Source of the DNA: Candidatus Saccharibacteria bacterium UBA1050
GTDB lineage: Bacteria > Patescibacteriota > Saccharimonadia > Saccharimonadales > Saccharimonadaceae
NCBI GenBank assembly: GCA_002316545.1
Contig: DCDR01000001.1
Location: 311,692-375,691, forward strand
Reading direction: 5' to 3'
DNA length: 64,000 nucleotides
Shown piece by piece: positions 35,918 through 44,592 of the stretch; position 1 is the stretch's first letter, and each line of letters starts with the position of its first letter. Under the pieces are notes generated by a model. That model searched no databases. It was not told where the DNA came from and saw only the letters and a list, made by a program, of their open reading frames with translations. The position numbers and the translations under genes are program-made.

Positions 35918-37390
35918 CTATAGCACTTGCTTTATCGTGCGTGCCAAGCGTAGGCCAACTTCAGCAGCGAGTTCTTCTTCGCTTGCACTTTTAATCGCTC
36001 GAACACTTCCAAATTTTCTAAGCAGTTTTCGCCTAGTTACCGTTCCAACACCTGGGACTGTATCTAAACTACTCGCTGTCTGGCCTGCGCGCTTTAGTAC
36101 ACTGTGATAACCAACGGCGAAGCGGTGTGACTCATCACGAACTCGCTGCAATAATTTAATAATATGAGTGTGATGTGGCAGGTTGATTGTTATGAAGGTA
36201 TCGCTCGTTTCAATGCGCCCATCAAGCTCTGCAAGCACTTCCTTGTTTACCGACAAGTTAGAGCGATTAAAATCTATGATTATCTGTTCGTATCGTTTAG
36301 CCAGTCCCACGAATGGTATGACACTCCCCGCAGCGTCGCGTGCTTTCAGCGCCGCATCGAGCTGACCTTTGCCACCGTCAATTACCACCAAGTCTGGAAC
36401 GCCCCATAGTGATTGGTTTTTGTTGCTCATGCGTCGTGAGATAGTTTCGTTCATGTTCGCAAAGTCATTGTTGCGCTCGACTTTTGTTTTGAATTTGCGA
36501 TAGCTTGCTTTGTCCGCAACGCCATTACTAAAAACCACCATACTCGCAACAACATTCGTTCCACTCATATGACTAATGTCGAAACCTTCAATGCGCTTTG
36601 GCGGTTCTTTTAGCCCCAGCAGTCTAGCCAAGTCGTTCAATGCCGTATCTTTTGATATATCCAGATATTCGGCATCACCAAACATTACTCGCTGCTGCAA
36701 CTGCTTCATCGCCAACAGTTTGTTGCGATATACCGCTGCCAATTCAAAATCTTCTGCCTTCGCAGCTTGCTTCATTTCAACTTCAAGCTCGCGAGTTATC
36801 GCTACACGATTGCCTTTTATGTAGCTCATGAGTTTTCGCAAGTTCTGCAAATACGCCCCGCGTCCATCGCTCCTACGCGGGCTCAACCCAAGCTCTTCGT
36901 CTAATCTAGACGATTCTTTGCCGGGTACTTTGGTGTAATACGGAAATATTCGCCGCAAATAGCGTAGCGCTTTTTTAACCGCGTAGCCATTGTAAAATGG
37001 CCCGATGTATTCGGCTCCATCATCTGCCGGGTTGCGAGTGAAACTTACGTGAGGCCATTCGCTTTTCATATCTATTCTCACAAAAAGCTGACTCTTATCA
37101 TCACGCAGCAGCACATTGTAACGCGGCATGTAGCGTTTTATCATTTCGCTTTCTAGGAACAGTGCGTCAATCTCGCTCTCTGTTTCTATCCAATCTGTAT
37201 CATGAATCTCGCTAACCAGTGCATAGGTTTTTGCATCGCGTGAACGTGAATTTTGAAAATACTGTCGAACTCTATTTTTCAACACCGCGGCCTTACCCAC
37301 GTAGATAACCTCACCGGATTTAGACTTATGAAAATACACTCCCGGTGTTATCGGTAGTGTTTGAAGCTTTGATTTTAGTTGATTATTCAC
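35918..37390 (-). CDS. uvrC: UvrC excinuclease, short form without Fe-S cysteines
   Basis: 490 aa against about 600 in E. coli. GIY-YIG domain (GVYFHKSKSGEVIYVGKA), UVR motif (EDFELAAVYRNKLLAM), RNase H-like nuclease (GFDISHMSGTNVVASMVVF, DLVVIDGGKGQLDAAL), HhH (VPGVGTVTRRKLLRKFGS). The segment that holds the CxxYxxxxCxxPC cluster in other UvrCs reads YYTKVPGKESSRLDEELGLS and has no Cys. GTG start 6 nt after -10-like TATACT (37397-37402). Confidence 0.93.
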   Translation of the reverse strand: MNNQLKSKLQTLPITPGVYFHKSKSGEVIYVGKAAVLKNRVRQYFQNSRSRDAKTYALVSEIHDTDWIETESEIDALFLESEMIKRYMPRYNVLLRDDKSQLFVRIDMKSEWPHVSFTRNPADDGAEYIGPFYNGYAVKKALRYLRRIFPYYTKVPGKESSRLDEELGLSPRRSDGRGAYLQNLRKLMSYIKGNRVAITRELEVEMKQAAKAEDFELAAVYRNKLLAMKQLQQRVMFGDAEYLDISKDTALNDLARLLGLKEPPKRIEGFDISHMSGTNVVASMVVFSNGVADKASYRKFKTKVERNNDFANMNETISRRMSNKNQSLWGVPDLVVIDGGKGQLDAALKARDAAGSVIPFVGLAKRYEQIIIDFNRSNLSVNKEVLAELDGRIETSDTFITINLPHHTHIIKLLQRVRDESHRFAVGYHSVLKRAGQTASSLDTVPGVGTVTRRKLLRKFGSVRAIKSASEEELAAEVGLRLARTIKQVL

Positions 37391-37421
37391 CTATATAGTA
37401 TATACGATGCAACCCGTCAAC

Positions 37422-37760
37422 TTATTTGCTTAGCTGCTCTACTCGAAAATGCACAACTTTTCGCACTAACTCAACAGGAAACGCTTGGTCGAGCGGAAAC
37501 TGAACCGAGCCTTTGCCTTGCTTATACTTGGAAAATTCTTCCTTGAATGCTTCATGACCGTTTGGCGTTGCATAAAAGCCCGTATGGTGAGCAAAGCCTC
37601 CGAAATACACTAGCGGCTTTTTGTTCAATTTATAGCCTACAAGCCCATAGCTGAAACTTTCTTCTGCCTGTGGTGCTAGTTCTTTTACAATCGATCGCAT
37701 AGTGTCGAGGCGAATTCGAGCTTCACCGTCAAAATTGTTCAAATACTCATCGACTGTCAT
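37422..37760 (-). CDS. DUF1801 (YdhG-like) protein
   Basis: 112 aa. VDEYLNNFDGEARIRLDTMRSIVKELAP, EESFSYGLVGYKLNKKPLVYFGGFAHHTGFY match YdhG/frataxin-like DUF1801 proteins. RBS GGAGGAT before the ATG. Third DUF1801 member in the window. Confidence 0.88.
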   Translation of the reverse strand: MTVDEYLNNFDGEARIRLDTMRSIVKELAPQAEESFSYGLVGYKLNKKPLVYFGGFAHHTGFYATPNGHEAFKEEFSKYKQGKGSVQFPLDQAFPVELVRKVVHFRVEQLSK

Positions 37761-37864
37761 GTTATCCTCCAGTGTTTGCTTAACCTGCTTTGCTTTATAA
37801 CATTAGTATACAAGCAGTCGTAATTTGGGTGTATACTTATTTCAACATCATAAAGGAGGTGTGT

Positions 37865-38296
37865 ATGGAACTTTTACAAACGATATTTAGCGACGTCAAT
37901 TGGTGGGTTGTACTTGTAGCGGTACTCTCTACTCTGCCAGTCGGTTACCTCTGGTACGACCTAAAAATGGGCTTTGGCAAAAAATGGGCAAAGCTCGTAG
38001 GTGTAACTGAGAAGCAGATGAACGACACAAGTGACATGGGTAAGACATTCGGTGTAATGTTATTCGTATCCCTTCTTACCGCACTCCTCCTCAACGTACT
38101 TCTTAAAGAATACGCGGTGACTGATTTTGTAGACGGCCTCGTGTTTGGTGCGGTCGTGGGCTTAGTGCTTCGTGGCGGCTCACACTTTATCCACAATGGC
38201 TTTGCGAAGCGCTCGCTCGAGCTATCGTGGATCGATGCAGGTCACGATATGGTTTCTGTTGCGGTAATGGCAGCTATTCTTGCCGTTTGGGGCTAG
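37865..38296 (+). CDS. DUF1761 membrane protein
   Basis: 143 aa from ATG 37865, chosen for the AAAGGAGG 5-9 nt upstream. Four TM helices; STLPVGYLWYDLKMGFGKKWAKLVGV corresponds to the DUF1761 start seen in the 9361 gene. Function unknown. Confidence 0.83.
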   Translation: MELLQTIFSDVNWWVVLVAVLSTLPVGYLWYDLKMGFGKKWAKLVGVTEKQMNDTSDMGKTFGVMLFVSLLTALLLNVLLKEYAVTDFVDGLVFGAVVGLVLRGGSHFIHNGFAKRSLELSWIDAGHDMVSVAVMAAILAVWG

Positions 38297-38631
38297 CGAG
38301 CTAAGGCAGCTTTTACTTCTTGTTCAAGCACTGGAGCTGGTCGTAGACCTATTAGCTCGTCAACGACTTTGCCGTTTTTAAATAGTTGCATATTTGGTAT
38401 GCCCTGCACGCCATATTCTGCGGCGAGCTGGTTGTTCTCCGGCGACTCTTCGACGTTTACCTTTACGACGTCGATGTCGCTATCCATCGATTTAGCAATC
38501 GACTCAAGCGCTGGTGCCATCATTCGGCATGGCGCGCACCACGCGGCCCAAAAATCAACTAAAACTAGTTTGTCACTTTTAAGGACCTTTTCGTCAAATT
38601 CTTTTTTCGTAAGTGTGTTAAATAATGCCAT
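38293..38631 (-). CDS. trxA: Thioredoxin
   Basis: 112 aa. Active site WAAWCAPCRMMAPAL, cis-Pro in GVQGIPNMQLF, normal length. RBS AAGGAGG before the ATG; follows a Fur-family gene by 9 nt, so its expression is probably under peroxide or metal control. Confidence 0.95.
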   Translation of the reverse strand: MALFNTLTKKEFDEKVLKSDKLVLVDFWAAWCAPCRMMAPALESIAKSMDSDIDVVKVNVEESPENNQLAAEYGVQGIPNMQLFKNGKVVDELIGLRPAPVLEQEVKAALAR

Positions 38632-38640
38632 TCTTCCTCC

Positions 38641-39036
38641 TTATGAAATCCATGCTTTTTTACAATTTCCACACGTTCCGCTTACCGCTAGTGGTCCGCT
38701 TACCGAGCAGTCGCCAACATTGCACTGAATAATAGAACGACACGCATGAGGGATTGAAATATCGCGAACCATGTCGCAAAGCCCGCACACGAAATGATCG
38801 TGTGGCTCGGTGTTAATATCGTATCGGCACGATCCGTCGCTTGCCTTGGGAGCCTTACCAATCTCTCCATCCTTGTAGAGTCGTTGAGTTACCCTGTGTA
38901 TGGTAGTGGCGCTCAATGTAGGAAATTCTTCACGTAACGCCAACACAATTTCTGCGTTTGTCGCGTGACCTCGCAGGCGAATCACCTTCATCACCCCTGT
39001 TACATATTTCGTAGTTCGACGATCTGCCAATTGCAT
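38641..39036 (-). CDS. Fur-family regulator (PerR-like)
   Basis: 131 aa. Winged helix NAEIVLALREEFPTLSATTIHRVTQRLYKDGEI, then HDHFVCGLCDMV with the Fur HxH-like and CxxC motif, and C-terminal GTCGNCKK (second CxxC) for structural zinc. Operon with thioredoxin favours PerR-like redox sensing over iron. -10 TACAAT is 6 nt before the ATG and overlaps a perfect Fur-box-like palindrome. Confidence 0.88.
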   Translation of the reverse strand: MQLADRRTTKYVTGVMKVIRLRGHATNAEIVLALREEFPTLSATTIHRVTQRLYKDGEIGKAPKASDGSCRYDINTEPHDHFVCGLCDMVRDISIPHACRSIIQCNVGDCSVSGPLAVSGTCGNCKKAWIS

Positions 39037-39042
39037 ATTACT

Positions 39043-39071
39043 ATTGTAAATAATTTACAATAAAATTACAA
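39043..39071 (-). promoter_or_regulatory. Promoter and Fur/PerR-box palindrome of the fur-trxA operon
   Basis: TTGTAA (39066-39071), 17-nt spacer, TACAAT (39043-39048). The perfect 8-1-8 palindrome TTGTAAATAATTTACAA (39044-39060) covers the -10 and spacer and resembles PerR boxes (TTATAATNATTATAA). Autoregulation is likely. Confidence 0.7.
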
Positions 39072-39100
39072 CAAAGTATCCTGGTTAAAATCAAGATTTA

Positions 39101-39880
39101 CTATCTTCTAGGTGGCAAAGGTATCAGAGCGCTCGTGCGCCCTTTGTAACTAGCCCAGCCAGGTTTACCAGCGGCTCTTCTTTCAGCTGGTGGAATACCA
39201 GAGACAAAACAAATGAGCAGCGTCAGTACCAGAGGGCCAGCGAAGCCTATGATTGGCCAAGCACTACCAACAGCAATCACGGCTATTCCCCACCACTGTA
39301 ATAACTCACCAAAGTAATTTGGGTGCCGACTGTAACGCCATAGCCCTGTTTGCATTAGTTTACCTTGATTGTCTTTGTTTTGAACGAAACGCTTGAGCTG
39401 TGCATCGCTAACGGATTCAAAGATAAAACCAACCGCCCATACGACAACGCCCAGTGAGAGAAACGTGGTACTGTACGATTGACTCGCTACGATTGCCACT
39501 ACCGGTATGCTCACCAGCCCTGCCAGTAGAGCTTGTACTACGTATACTCTGCCAAAAATCTGGAGGTTCCGGTATTTTTTTGGCCATTTTTTCATTAGCT
39601 CATCATAGCGCGGATCTTGTTCAGACGATGCCAAAAACCTGCGAAAAATATGCCAAAATAGCCGTAATGCCCACACCGTAACTAGTAGGATAGTTACACT
39701 ACTAGCTAGGTTCAGTGAACCCACCTGCAGCGCCGCTTCAAGCGCGATTACTACAAAAACTGGACCCCAGAACGAATCGATTAAGTCAACGCGTTTTAGC
39801 CATATTGCGGCTGCAAATACCACACTTAAGAATAAGATTGCCGCTCCAATGCTACCAATTAAAATATCTATGAAAACCAC
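39101..39880 (-). CDS. DUF1295 (steroid 5-alpha-reductase-like) membrane protein
   Basis: 259 aa from GTG 39880; a longer frame to 39937 has no supporting start site. TM-rich; C-terminal GLWRYSRHPNYFGELLQWWGI and SGIPPAERRAAGKPGWASYKGRTSALIP are the family signature. In the family these are NAD(P)H-dependent reductases or methyltransferase-like proteins. Overlaps DUF2177 by 13 bp. Confidence 0.85.
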   Translation of the reverse strand: MVFIDILIGSIGAAILFLSVVFAAAIWLKRVDLIDSFWGPVFVVIALEAALQVGSLNLASSVTILLVTVWALRLFWHIFRRFLASSEQDPRYDELMKKWPKKYRNLQIFGRVYVVQALLAGLVSIPVVAIVASQSYSTTFLSLGVVVWAVGFIFESVSDAQLKRFVQNKDNQGKLMQTGLWRYSRHPNYFGELLQWWGIAVIAVGSAWPIIGFAGPLVLTLLICFVSGIPPAERRAAGKPGWASYKGRTSALIPLPPRR

Positions 39881-40269
39881 TGTTGTATAACCCAAAACGT
39901 CACCACACTTACCACGCCAGTAAGTAGTGCGCCCCAAATCATATCAATAATCACAATCTTCACTGGCCAATCTTTTAGCGTAGCAAGGTTGGTCAAGTCA
40001 TACGTTGCATAGGCCACAAAACCAAATAGTGCGCCGTAGCCGAGTGCGTATTGCCAAGAGTCCTTTTCCAGCGCTGGGTTCACTGCAAACATCACAATTC
40101 CTACTACATAGATGACGTAAAATGCCACCGCAGCCACCATGTTAGGTTTTTCAAGCAGTAATTTTCCTAATTCACTTCGATACAGCTGTTTGGCAATAAC
40201 ACCAAGCCATATGCCATCTATGACTCCCATTACTCCACCAGCAATTAATAGCTTAAGTAGTATGTCCAT
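39868..40269 (-). CDS. DUF2177 membrane protein
   Basis: 133 aa, four TM helices. DUF2177 signature DGIWLGVIAKQLYRSELGKLL and GYGALFGFVAYATYDLTNLATLKDWP. TATACT (40276-40281) is 6 nt before the ATG. Commonly next to DUF1295 genes in other bacteria; role unknown. Confidence 0.9.
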   Translation of the reverse strand: MDILLKLLIAGGVMGVIDGIWLGVIAKQLYRSELGKLLLEKPNMVAAVAFYVIYVVGIVMFAVNPALEKDSWQYALGYGALFGFVAYATYDLTNLATLKDWPVKIVIIDMIWGALLTGVVSVVTFWVIQQWFS

Positions 40270-40298
40270 GGTTAAAGTATAGCATTTTATCTTCGATG

Positions 40299-40514
40299 TT
40301 AGGTAGAGCGAAGCTTCTGTAGTTCATGCGCAAGCTTCAATACTTTCGTTCCATTGGCCTGCTCGATAATAATCGCCGGGTCTTCCACGCTACCGTTTCG
40401 CGTAATGGTCTTACCTTTTGTCTGTAGATACGTTTTCTCGGGGCGTATGTCTACTACTTTGCCATGGGCAATTCCATTTCCCCATTTCCAGCCAACGTAA
40501 TCGCCAATTTTCAT
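40299..40514 (-). CDS. DUF2945 protein
   Basis: 71 aa from ATG 40514. GDYVGWKWGNGIAHGKVVDIRP and GTKVLKLAHELQKL match the DUF2945 (hypervirulence-associated, SH3/Tudor-like) family. 4 nt after the YdcF gene. Confidence 0.85.
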   Translation of the reverse strand: MKIGDYVGWKWGNGIAHGKVVDIRPEKTYLQTKGKTITRNGSVEDPAIIIEQANGTKVLKLAHELQKLRST

Positions 40515-40518
40515 CGTT

Positions 40519-41184
40519 TTATTGCTCCAATAAATGCTTCGTGTACCCACGCTGTACTAGCTCTTCATATGCTTGCCATACTTCATTTGGAATGTGTTGC
40601 TCTACCTGGAAGCCTCGAGCCGGATAGACTTTAATTCGCTGTAAATCACCTATCATAATATTAATCGTCTGTGAAACATCCTCTAATCCATCCACATATT
40701 CTTCCATAGACGAGTCTATAGCGCTATAACGTACCTCAGGCATGCTTTCATCTGGCCATTGTTTTAGAAATGTCGCATAAGCACGCCGCAGCATGTAAGG
40801 TTTGGTAACTATCACGAGTCGTTGTGGGAGCAAGTTTCGCTCTTTTAGCATTTCGTACGCGTGAGTGATATTCTCACCGGTGTTCGTAGATGTGTTTTCG
40901 ATAATGATAGCTGATTCCGGCACGCCTAATTTCATCGCTACTTCGGCATATCTATCGGCTTCATTCCCTAATAAATCTTCAGTCAGTCTGCCTCTACCGC
41001 CACAAAAGATAATGCGTGGCGCAATACCCTTCATATATAAATCTGCACAATGTTCGGCCGTTCGGAGGTCGTGACTGCCAAGCCCAATAATCACATCGAC
41101 TTTTTCGAGCGGCTGCTCAAGCCGCAAGTATTCCCATACAAGTCTTGCAAGCTCCGTATCCGACTTATCGCTCGCTGTCGCCAC
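40519..41184 (-). CDS. YdcF/DUF218-family protein
   Basis: 221 aa from GTG 41184, chosen for GGAG 8 nt upstream; a GTG at 41211 would overlap the Nudix gene by 47 bp. DVIIGLGSHD, RIIFCGGRGRLTEDLL, ESAIIIENTSTNTGENI and LVIVTKPYMLRRAYATFLKQW are DUF218 blocks. No TM, so a cytosolic form. The family acts on nucleotide-like or wall-lipid substrates; role unclear. Confidence 0.83.
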   Translation of the reverse strand: MATASDKSDTELARLVWEYLRLEQPLEKVDVIIGLGSHDLRTAEHCADLYMKGIAPRIIFCGGRGRLTEDLLGNEADRYAEVAMKLGVPESAIIIENTSTNTGENITHAYEMLKERNLLPQRLVIVTKPYMLRRAYATFLKQWPDESMPEVRYSAIDSSMEEYVDGLEDVSQTINIMIGDLQRIKVYPARGFQVEQHIPNEVWQAYEELVQRGYTKHLLEQ

Positions 41185-41761
41185 CTGGTGCTCCGTGTTT
41201 ATACCATGCACCCTTACTTTTAGGCTTCTCGAGCGAAAAATGCGTCGCTTCTACCCGAACATAGCTGTTTAAATGTGCTAGTAAGAACTTATATATTTCA
41301 TAGACGTCTTCGAGCGCTTCACCACTTTTGGCGGCTTCTTCCAGCTCTGAAAGGCTTAGCCAGCGAATATCTGATGATTCATCACTGCCCATCGTTCCCT
41401 GCGGAAGGCTGCTAGCAACAAATCCATAGCATGAATCTGAGTGAAAGTGATCATTGCCAACGTTATGTGTATTCATACTAAACGGCGTTGGATGGAGCAC
41501 ATTTCCCGTGTCCACTACTTCGTCTTTGGTGAACTGAAGAAGAGTTAGCTCTGAAAGTTTGTAGCCACTTTCTTCTTCAATTTCGTGAGCCATCGTCTGC
41601 CAAGGAGTTTCATTTAACTCTATGTGACCCCCGATCTGCATCAGCTTCTCAATTTTTTTATGAAAGTGCACCATACACTTCCACTCGCCATTCTCTTCAC
41701 GCACAATGTACGCACTGACTGTCATGTCGTGCTGGCCTGGCTCTGTGTGTATATGTGGCAT
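41165..41761 (-). CDS. Nudix hydrolase
   Basis: 198 aa from ATG 41761, whose first base overlaps the trhO stop. Box GGHIELNETPWQTMAHEIEEESGY fits the Nudix consensus except that the REUXEE Arg is His. Substrate unknown. Confidence 0.85.
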   Translation of the reverse strand: MPHIHTEPGQHDMTVSAYIVREENGEWKCMVHFHKKIEKLMQIGGHIELNETPWQTMAHEIEEESGYKLSELTLLQFTKDEVVDTGNVLHPTPFSMNTHNVGNDHFHSDSCYGFVASSLPQGTMGSDESSDIRWLSLSELEEAAKSGEALEDVYEIYKFLLAHLNSYVRVEATHFSLEKPKSKGAWYKHGAPGGDSER

Positions 41762-42666
41762 TAGGCTACCGCTTTTGCGTGCTCTTTTTGACGACATTCT
41801 TCAGTATGGAATAGTAGGTCGGGATTTTGCTTGCAGGTTTCGCATATTAGCACTAGCTCGTTACATTCAGTGTGAGCACAATTTTCAAAGTTACTGGTCT
41901 TGCCGCCACAATGCGTGCACTCGCCAATTGTTTTTGTGTGATCTGAAAAATTCACCGTCATGCGATCATCAAATACACGCAAAGAGCCTTCCCATAGCCC
42001 ATCGTCGCCATAAGCTTCCCCATACTTCACAATGCCGCCATCGATTTGGTAGACATCATTGAAGCCACGTTTCTTCATCATGGCCGAAATAACTTCACAG
42101 CGAATACCGCCCGTACAGTAGGTAATGATCTTCTTGTCTTTGATGTCGTCGTATTTATCGCTTTCTAGCTCGGCTATAAAATCTCGACTCGTATTGGTGT
42201 TTGGAACAATCGCATTTTTGAATTTACCAATCTTGGCTTCGTGTGCATTTCGGCCATCGAAAAATACCACATCGTCACCATATTTTTCTATCATTTCGTT
42301 CACCTGCTTCGGCTTAAGGTGCTTACCGCCACCAATCACGCCGTTTTCGTCAACTTCAAATTCGTCGTCTGAATTTTTAAAGCCAACCAGCTCGCGCCGC
42401 GACTTCACGCTCATACGCGGAAAATCATCGCGGCTTCCGTCGCTCCATTTAAATACAATGTCCTTGAAGCCTGGGTATTGTTTGGTGGTTTTAATGTAGC
42501 CCTTTAGGTCGTTCATATCGCCGCCAACCGTCCCGTTCAGGCCATGTCGACTTACCAATATGCGACCTTTTAAATTAAGGCTGTCACACAATGTCTTTTG
42601 CCATAGCTTCACTGCTTCTGGGTCAGAGATTGGGGTGAATTTATAATACAGTAGGATTTTTTCCAT
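41761..42666 (-). CDS. trhO: tRNA uridine(34) hydroxylase, rhodanese-like
   Basis: 301 aa. N-terminal acylphosphatase-like part (LVSRHGLNGTVGG), rhodanese domain with active-site Cys in ITYCTGGIRCE, and a C-terminal Cys-rich zinc segment (CTHCGGKTSNFENC, CETCKQN). Makes 5-hydroxyuridine at tRNA position 34. TATAAT (42675-42680) is 8 nt before the ATG. Confidence 0.92.
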   Translation of the reverse strand: MEKILLYYKFTPISDPEAVKLWQKTLCDSLNLKGRILVSRHGLNGTVGGDMNDLKGYIKTTKQYPGFKDIVFKWSDGSRDDFPRMSVKSRRELVGFKNSDDEFEVDENGVIGGGKHLKPKQVNEMIEKYGDDVVFFDGRNAHEAKIGKFKNAIVPNTNTSRDFIAELESDKYDDIKDKKIITYCTGGIRCEVISAMMKKRGFNDVYQIDGGIVKYGEAYGDDGLWEGSLRVFDDRMTVNFSDHTKTIGECTHCGGKTSNFENCAHTECNELVLICETCKQNPDLLFHTEECRQKEHAKAVA

Positions 42667-42687
42667 CAGAGGTAATTATAGCAATAT

Positions 42688-42724
42688 TTGACTTTTTTGT
42701 AAAAATTTGATATAATCAAATTTT
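42688..42724 (+). promoter_or_regulatory. Promoter with palindromic operator upstream of ABC exporter pair
   Basis: TTGACT (42688-42693), 17-nt spacer, TATAAT (42711-42716), a near-consensus promoter. A perfect 10-3-10 inverted repeat (arms AAAATTTGAT 42702-42711 and ATCAAATTTT 42715-42724) spans the -10, a typical repressor site. About 115 nt of leader follows before the start codon. The rest of 42725-42830 shows nothing clear. Confidence 0.65.
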
Positions 42725-42840
42725 GAATGTGTTACACTAGTAATACTATGAAGCATACGCTTCCTCTATTCGCTCACGTTTGGACGAGCCAAACCACTAG
42801 CGACATAAACATCGTATAATATTTACTAAAGGAGTTTGCT

Positions 42841-44592
42841 TTGCAACGAAAAGCACTGCAGTTATTTTGGCGCTACACTAGGCCCTATTCATTTCGGCGT
42901 TGGCTTGCGTTAGCTGGCGTTACTGTTTCCACGGCTGTCGAAAGTTACGTGGCTCCATTCATATTGTCTCTTTTTATCGCCAATCTTGAAGCCGGTAAAA
43001 CTTCGCTTGATACGGCATGGCCAATTATCACTGTGTATGGTTTTACTCTCTTGTTTAGTACTGTCATCAGTTGGCGAATTACTCTGTGGGCAACATGGAC
43101 TTTCGAGATACTAGCCCAACGCGACTTGGCTGGCGACATCGTGTCTCATCTTACTTCTCGAAGCTTATCGTTTCATGCCGACCGATTTAGCGGTTCACTT
43201 ATTAGCCAGTCGACCAAGCTGCTTGGAGCAATCGAGCGTTTTTGGGATGTGGTGATTTGGGACTTACTTCCTATACTCACTGGTATCGTAACATCTACCG
43301 TGATACTGAGTTTTATTTTCTGGCAGTATGCTGTATTTCTTCTTATCGTTTCGATTGTGTTTTGCTTTGCAGTCTATCTCGGTTCGCGTTTTATGCTTGA
43401 ACTCAACAAGCAAGAAGTGTCGTCGTGGACAAAACTTACAGGTCGTATCGCGGATGTTGTGACAAACGTGTCTACCGTAAAAGCGTTCGGCAACGAAATA
43501 CCTGAATACAAGTCGGCCAACACAACTTCCGATTTCTGGCGACAAAAAAGCCAGGCTTCAATGCGAGGATTCTTGAAGGTAAGTACAGTTTGGTCACTCC
43601 TGATTACCATTGCTTATATTGCTGCTTTGATACTAACGGTATTGGGTATCGAACTAGGTACGCTCACTATCGCCACGGCGTTTTTGGTACTTACCTACAC
43701 CATGACGGTGATTCGACATTTGTGGAACTTCAATGGCGTACTAAGAAATTACAACCGTTTAATGGGCGACGCTCATGACATGGTAGAAATTTTAAACCAA
43801 GAACAAGAAGTTATGGACACATCAACGGCCCTATTGGAGCCGTCAAAAGGCAAGATAGAATTTCGTGATGTTTCATTTACTCATGACGACGGCGAAGGGG
43901 TACAAGTATTTAATTCGCTTAATCTCACCATGGAAGCTGGCGAGAAAGTTGGTGTGGTCGGGCACAGCGGTTCAGGTAAAACTACCTTTACCCGTTTACT
44001 GCTGCGTTTCAGCGATATTGATAGCGGTGAGATATACATCGATGGTCAAAATATCGCCAAGGTATCGCAAGCAAGTCTTCGCAAGGCAATCTCGTATGTT
44101 CCGCAAGAGCCGCTTCTCTTTCATCGAAGCCTTGAAGAAAATATTGCGTACGGTAAGGCTGATGCGACTCACAGTGAAGTAATTGCGGCCGCAAAAAATG
44201 CTCACGCCACTGAGTTTATAAAAACATTGCCCGATTCATTTGCAACAATAGTCGGTGAACGTGGCGTGAAATTGAGCGGTGGGCAGCGTCAACGCGTAGC
44301 CATTGCTCGCGCAATCTTAAAAGATGCGCCGATATTAGTACTCGACGAAGCAACCAGTGCGCTTGATAGTGAAAGCGAGAAATTAATTCAAGACAGCCTT
44401 GGCGAATTGATGAAAGACCGCACTAGTATCGTTATCGCGCACCGGCTTTCTACCATTGCCAAACTCGATAGAATCATAGTGTTGGAAGATGGCAAAATAG
44501 TTGAAGACGGTAGCCACGCTGAACTACTGAAACAAAACGGTATATACTCAAGATTATGGAATCACCAAAGCGGCGGGTTTATTGAAGAATGA
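42841..44592 (+). CDS. ABC exporter half-transporter, first of a pair
   Basis: 583 aa from TTG 42841 (AAGGAG upstream). Six-TM exporter fold, then NBD: Walker A GHSGSGKTT, signature KLSGGQRQRVAIARA, Walker B ILVLDEATSALD, H-loop VIAHRLSTIAKLD. Complete catalytic residues. Overlaps the next half-transporter by 4 bp; the two likely form a heterodimer for drug, lipid or peptide export. Confidence 0.95.
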   Translation: MQRKALQLFWRYTRPYSFRRWLALAGVTVSTAVESYVAPFILSLFIANLEAGKTSLDTAWPIITVYGFTLLFSTVISWRITLWATWTFEILAQRDLAGDIVSHLTSRSLSFHADRFSGSLISQSTKLLGAIERFWDVVIWDLLPILTGIVTSTVILSFIFWQYAVFLLIVSIVFCFAVYLGSRFMLELNKQEVSSWTKLTGRIADVVTNVSTVKAFGNEIPEYKSANTTSDFWRQKSQASMRGFLKVSTVWSLLITIAYIAALILTVLGIELGTLTIATAFLVLTYTMTVIRHLWNFNGVLRNYNRLMGDAHDMVEILNQEQEVMDTSTALLEPSKGKIEFRDVSFTHDDGEGVQVFNSLNLTMEAGEKVGVVGHSGSGKTTFTRLLLRFSDIDSGEIYIDGQNIAKVSQASLRKAISYVPQEPLLFHRSLEENIAYGKADATHSEVIAAAKNAHATEFIKTLPDSFATIVGERGVKLSGGQRQRVAIARAILKDAPILVLDEATSALDSESEKLIQDSLGELMKDRTSIVIAHRLSTIAKLDRIIVLEDGKIVEDGSHAELLKQNGIYSRLWNHQSGGFIEE

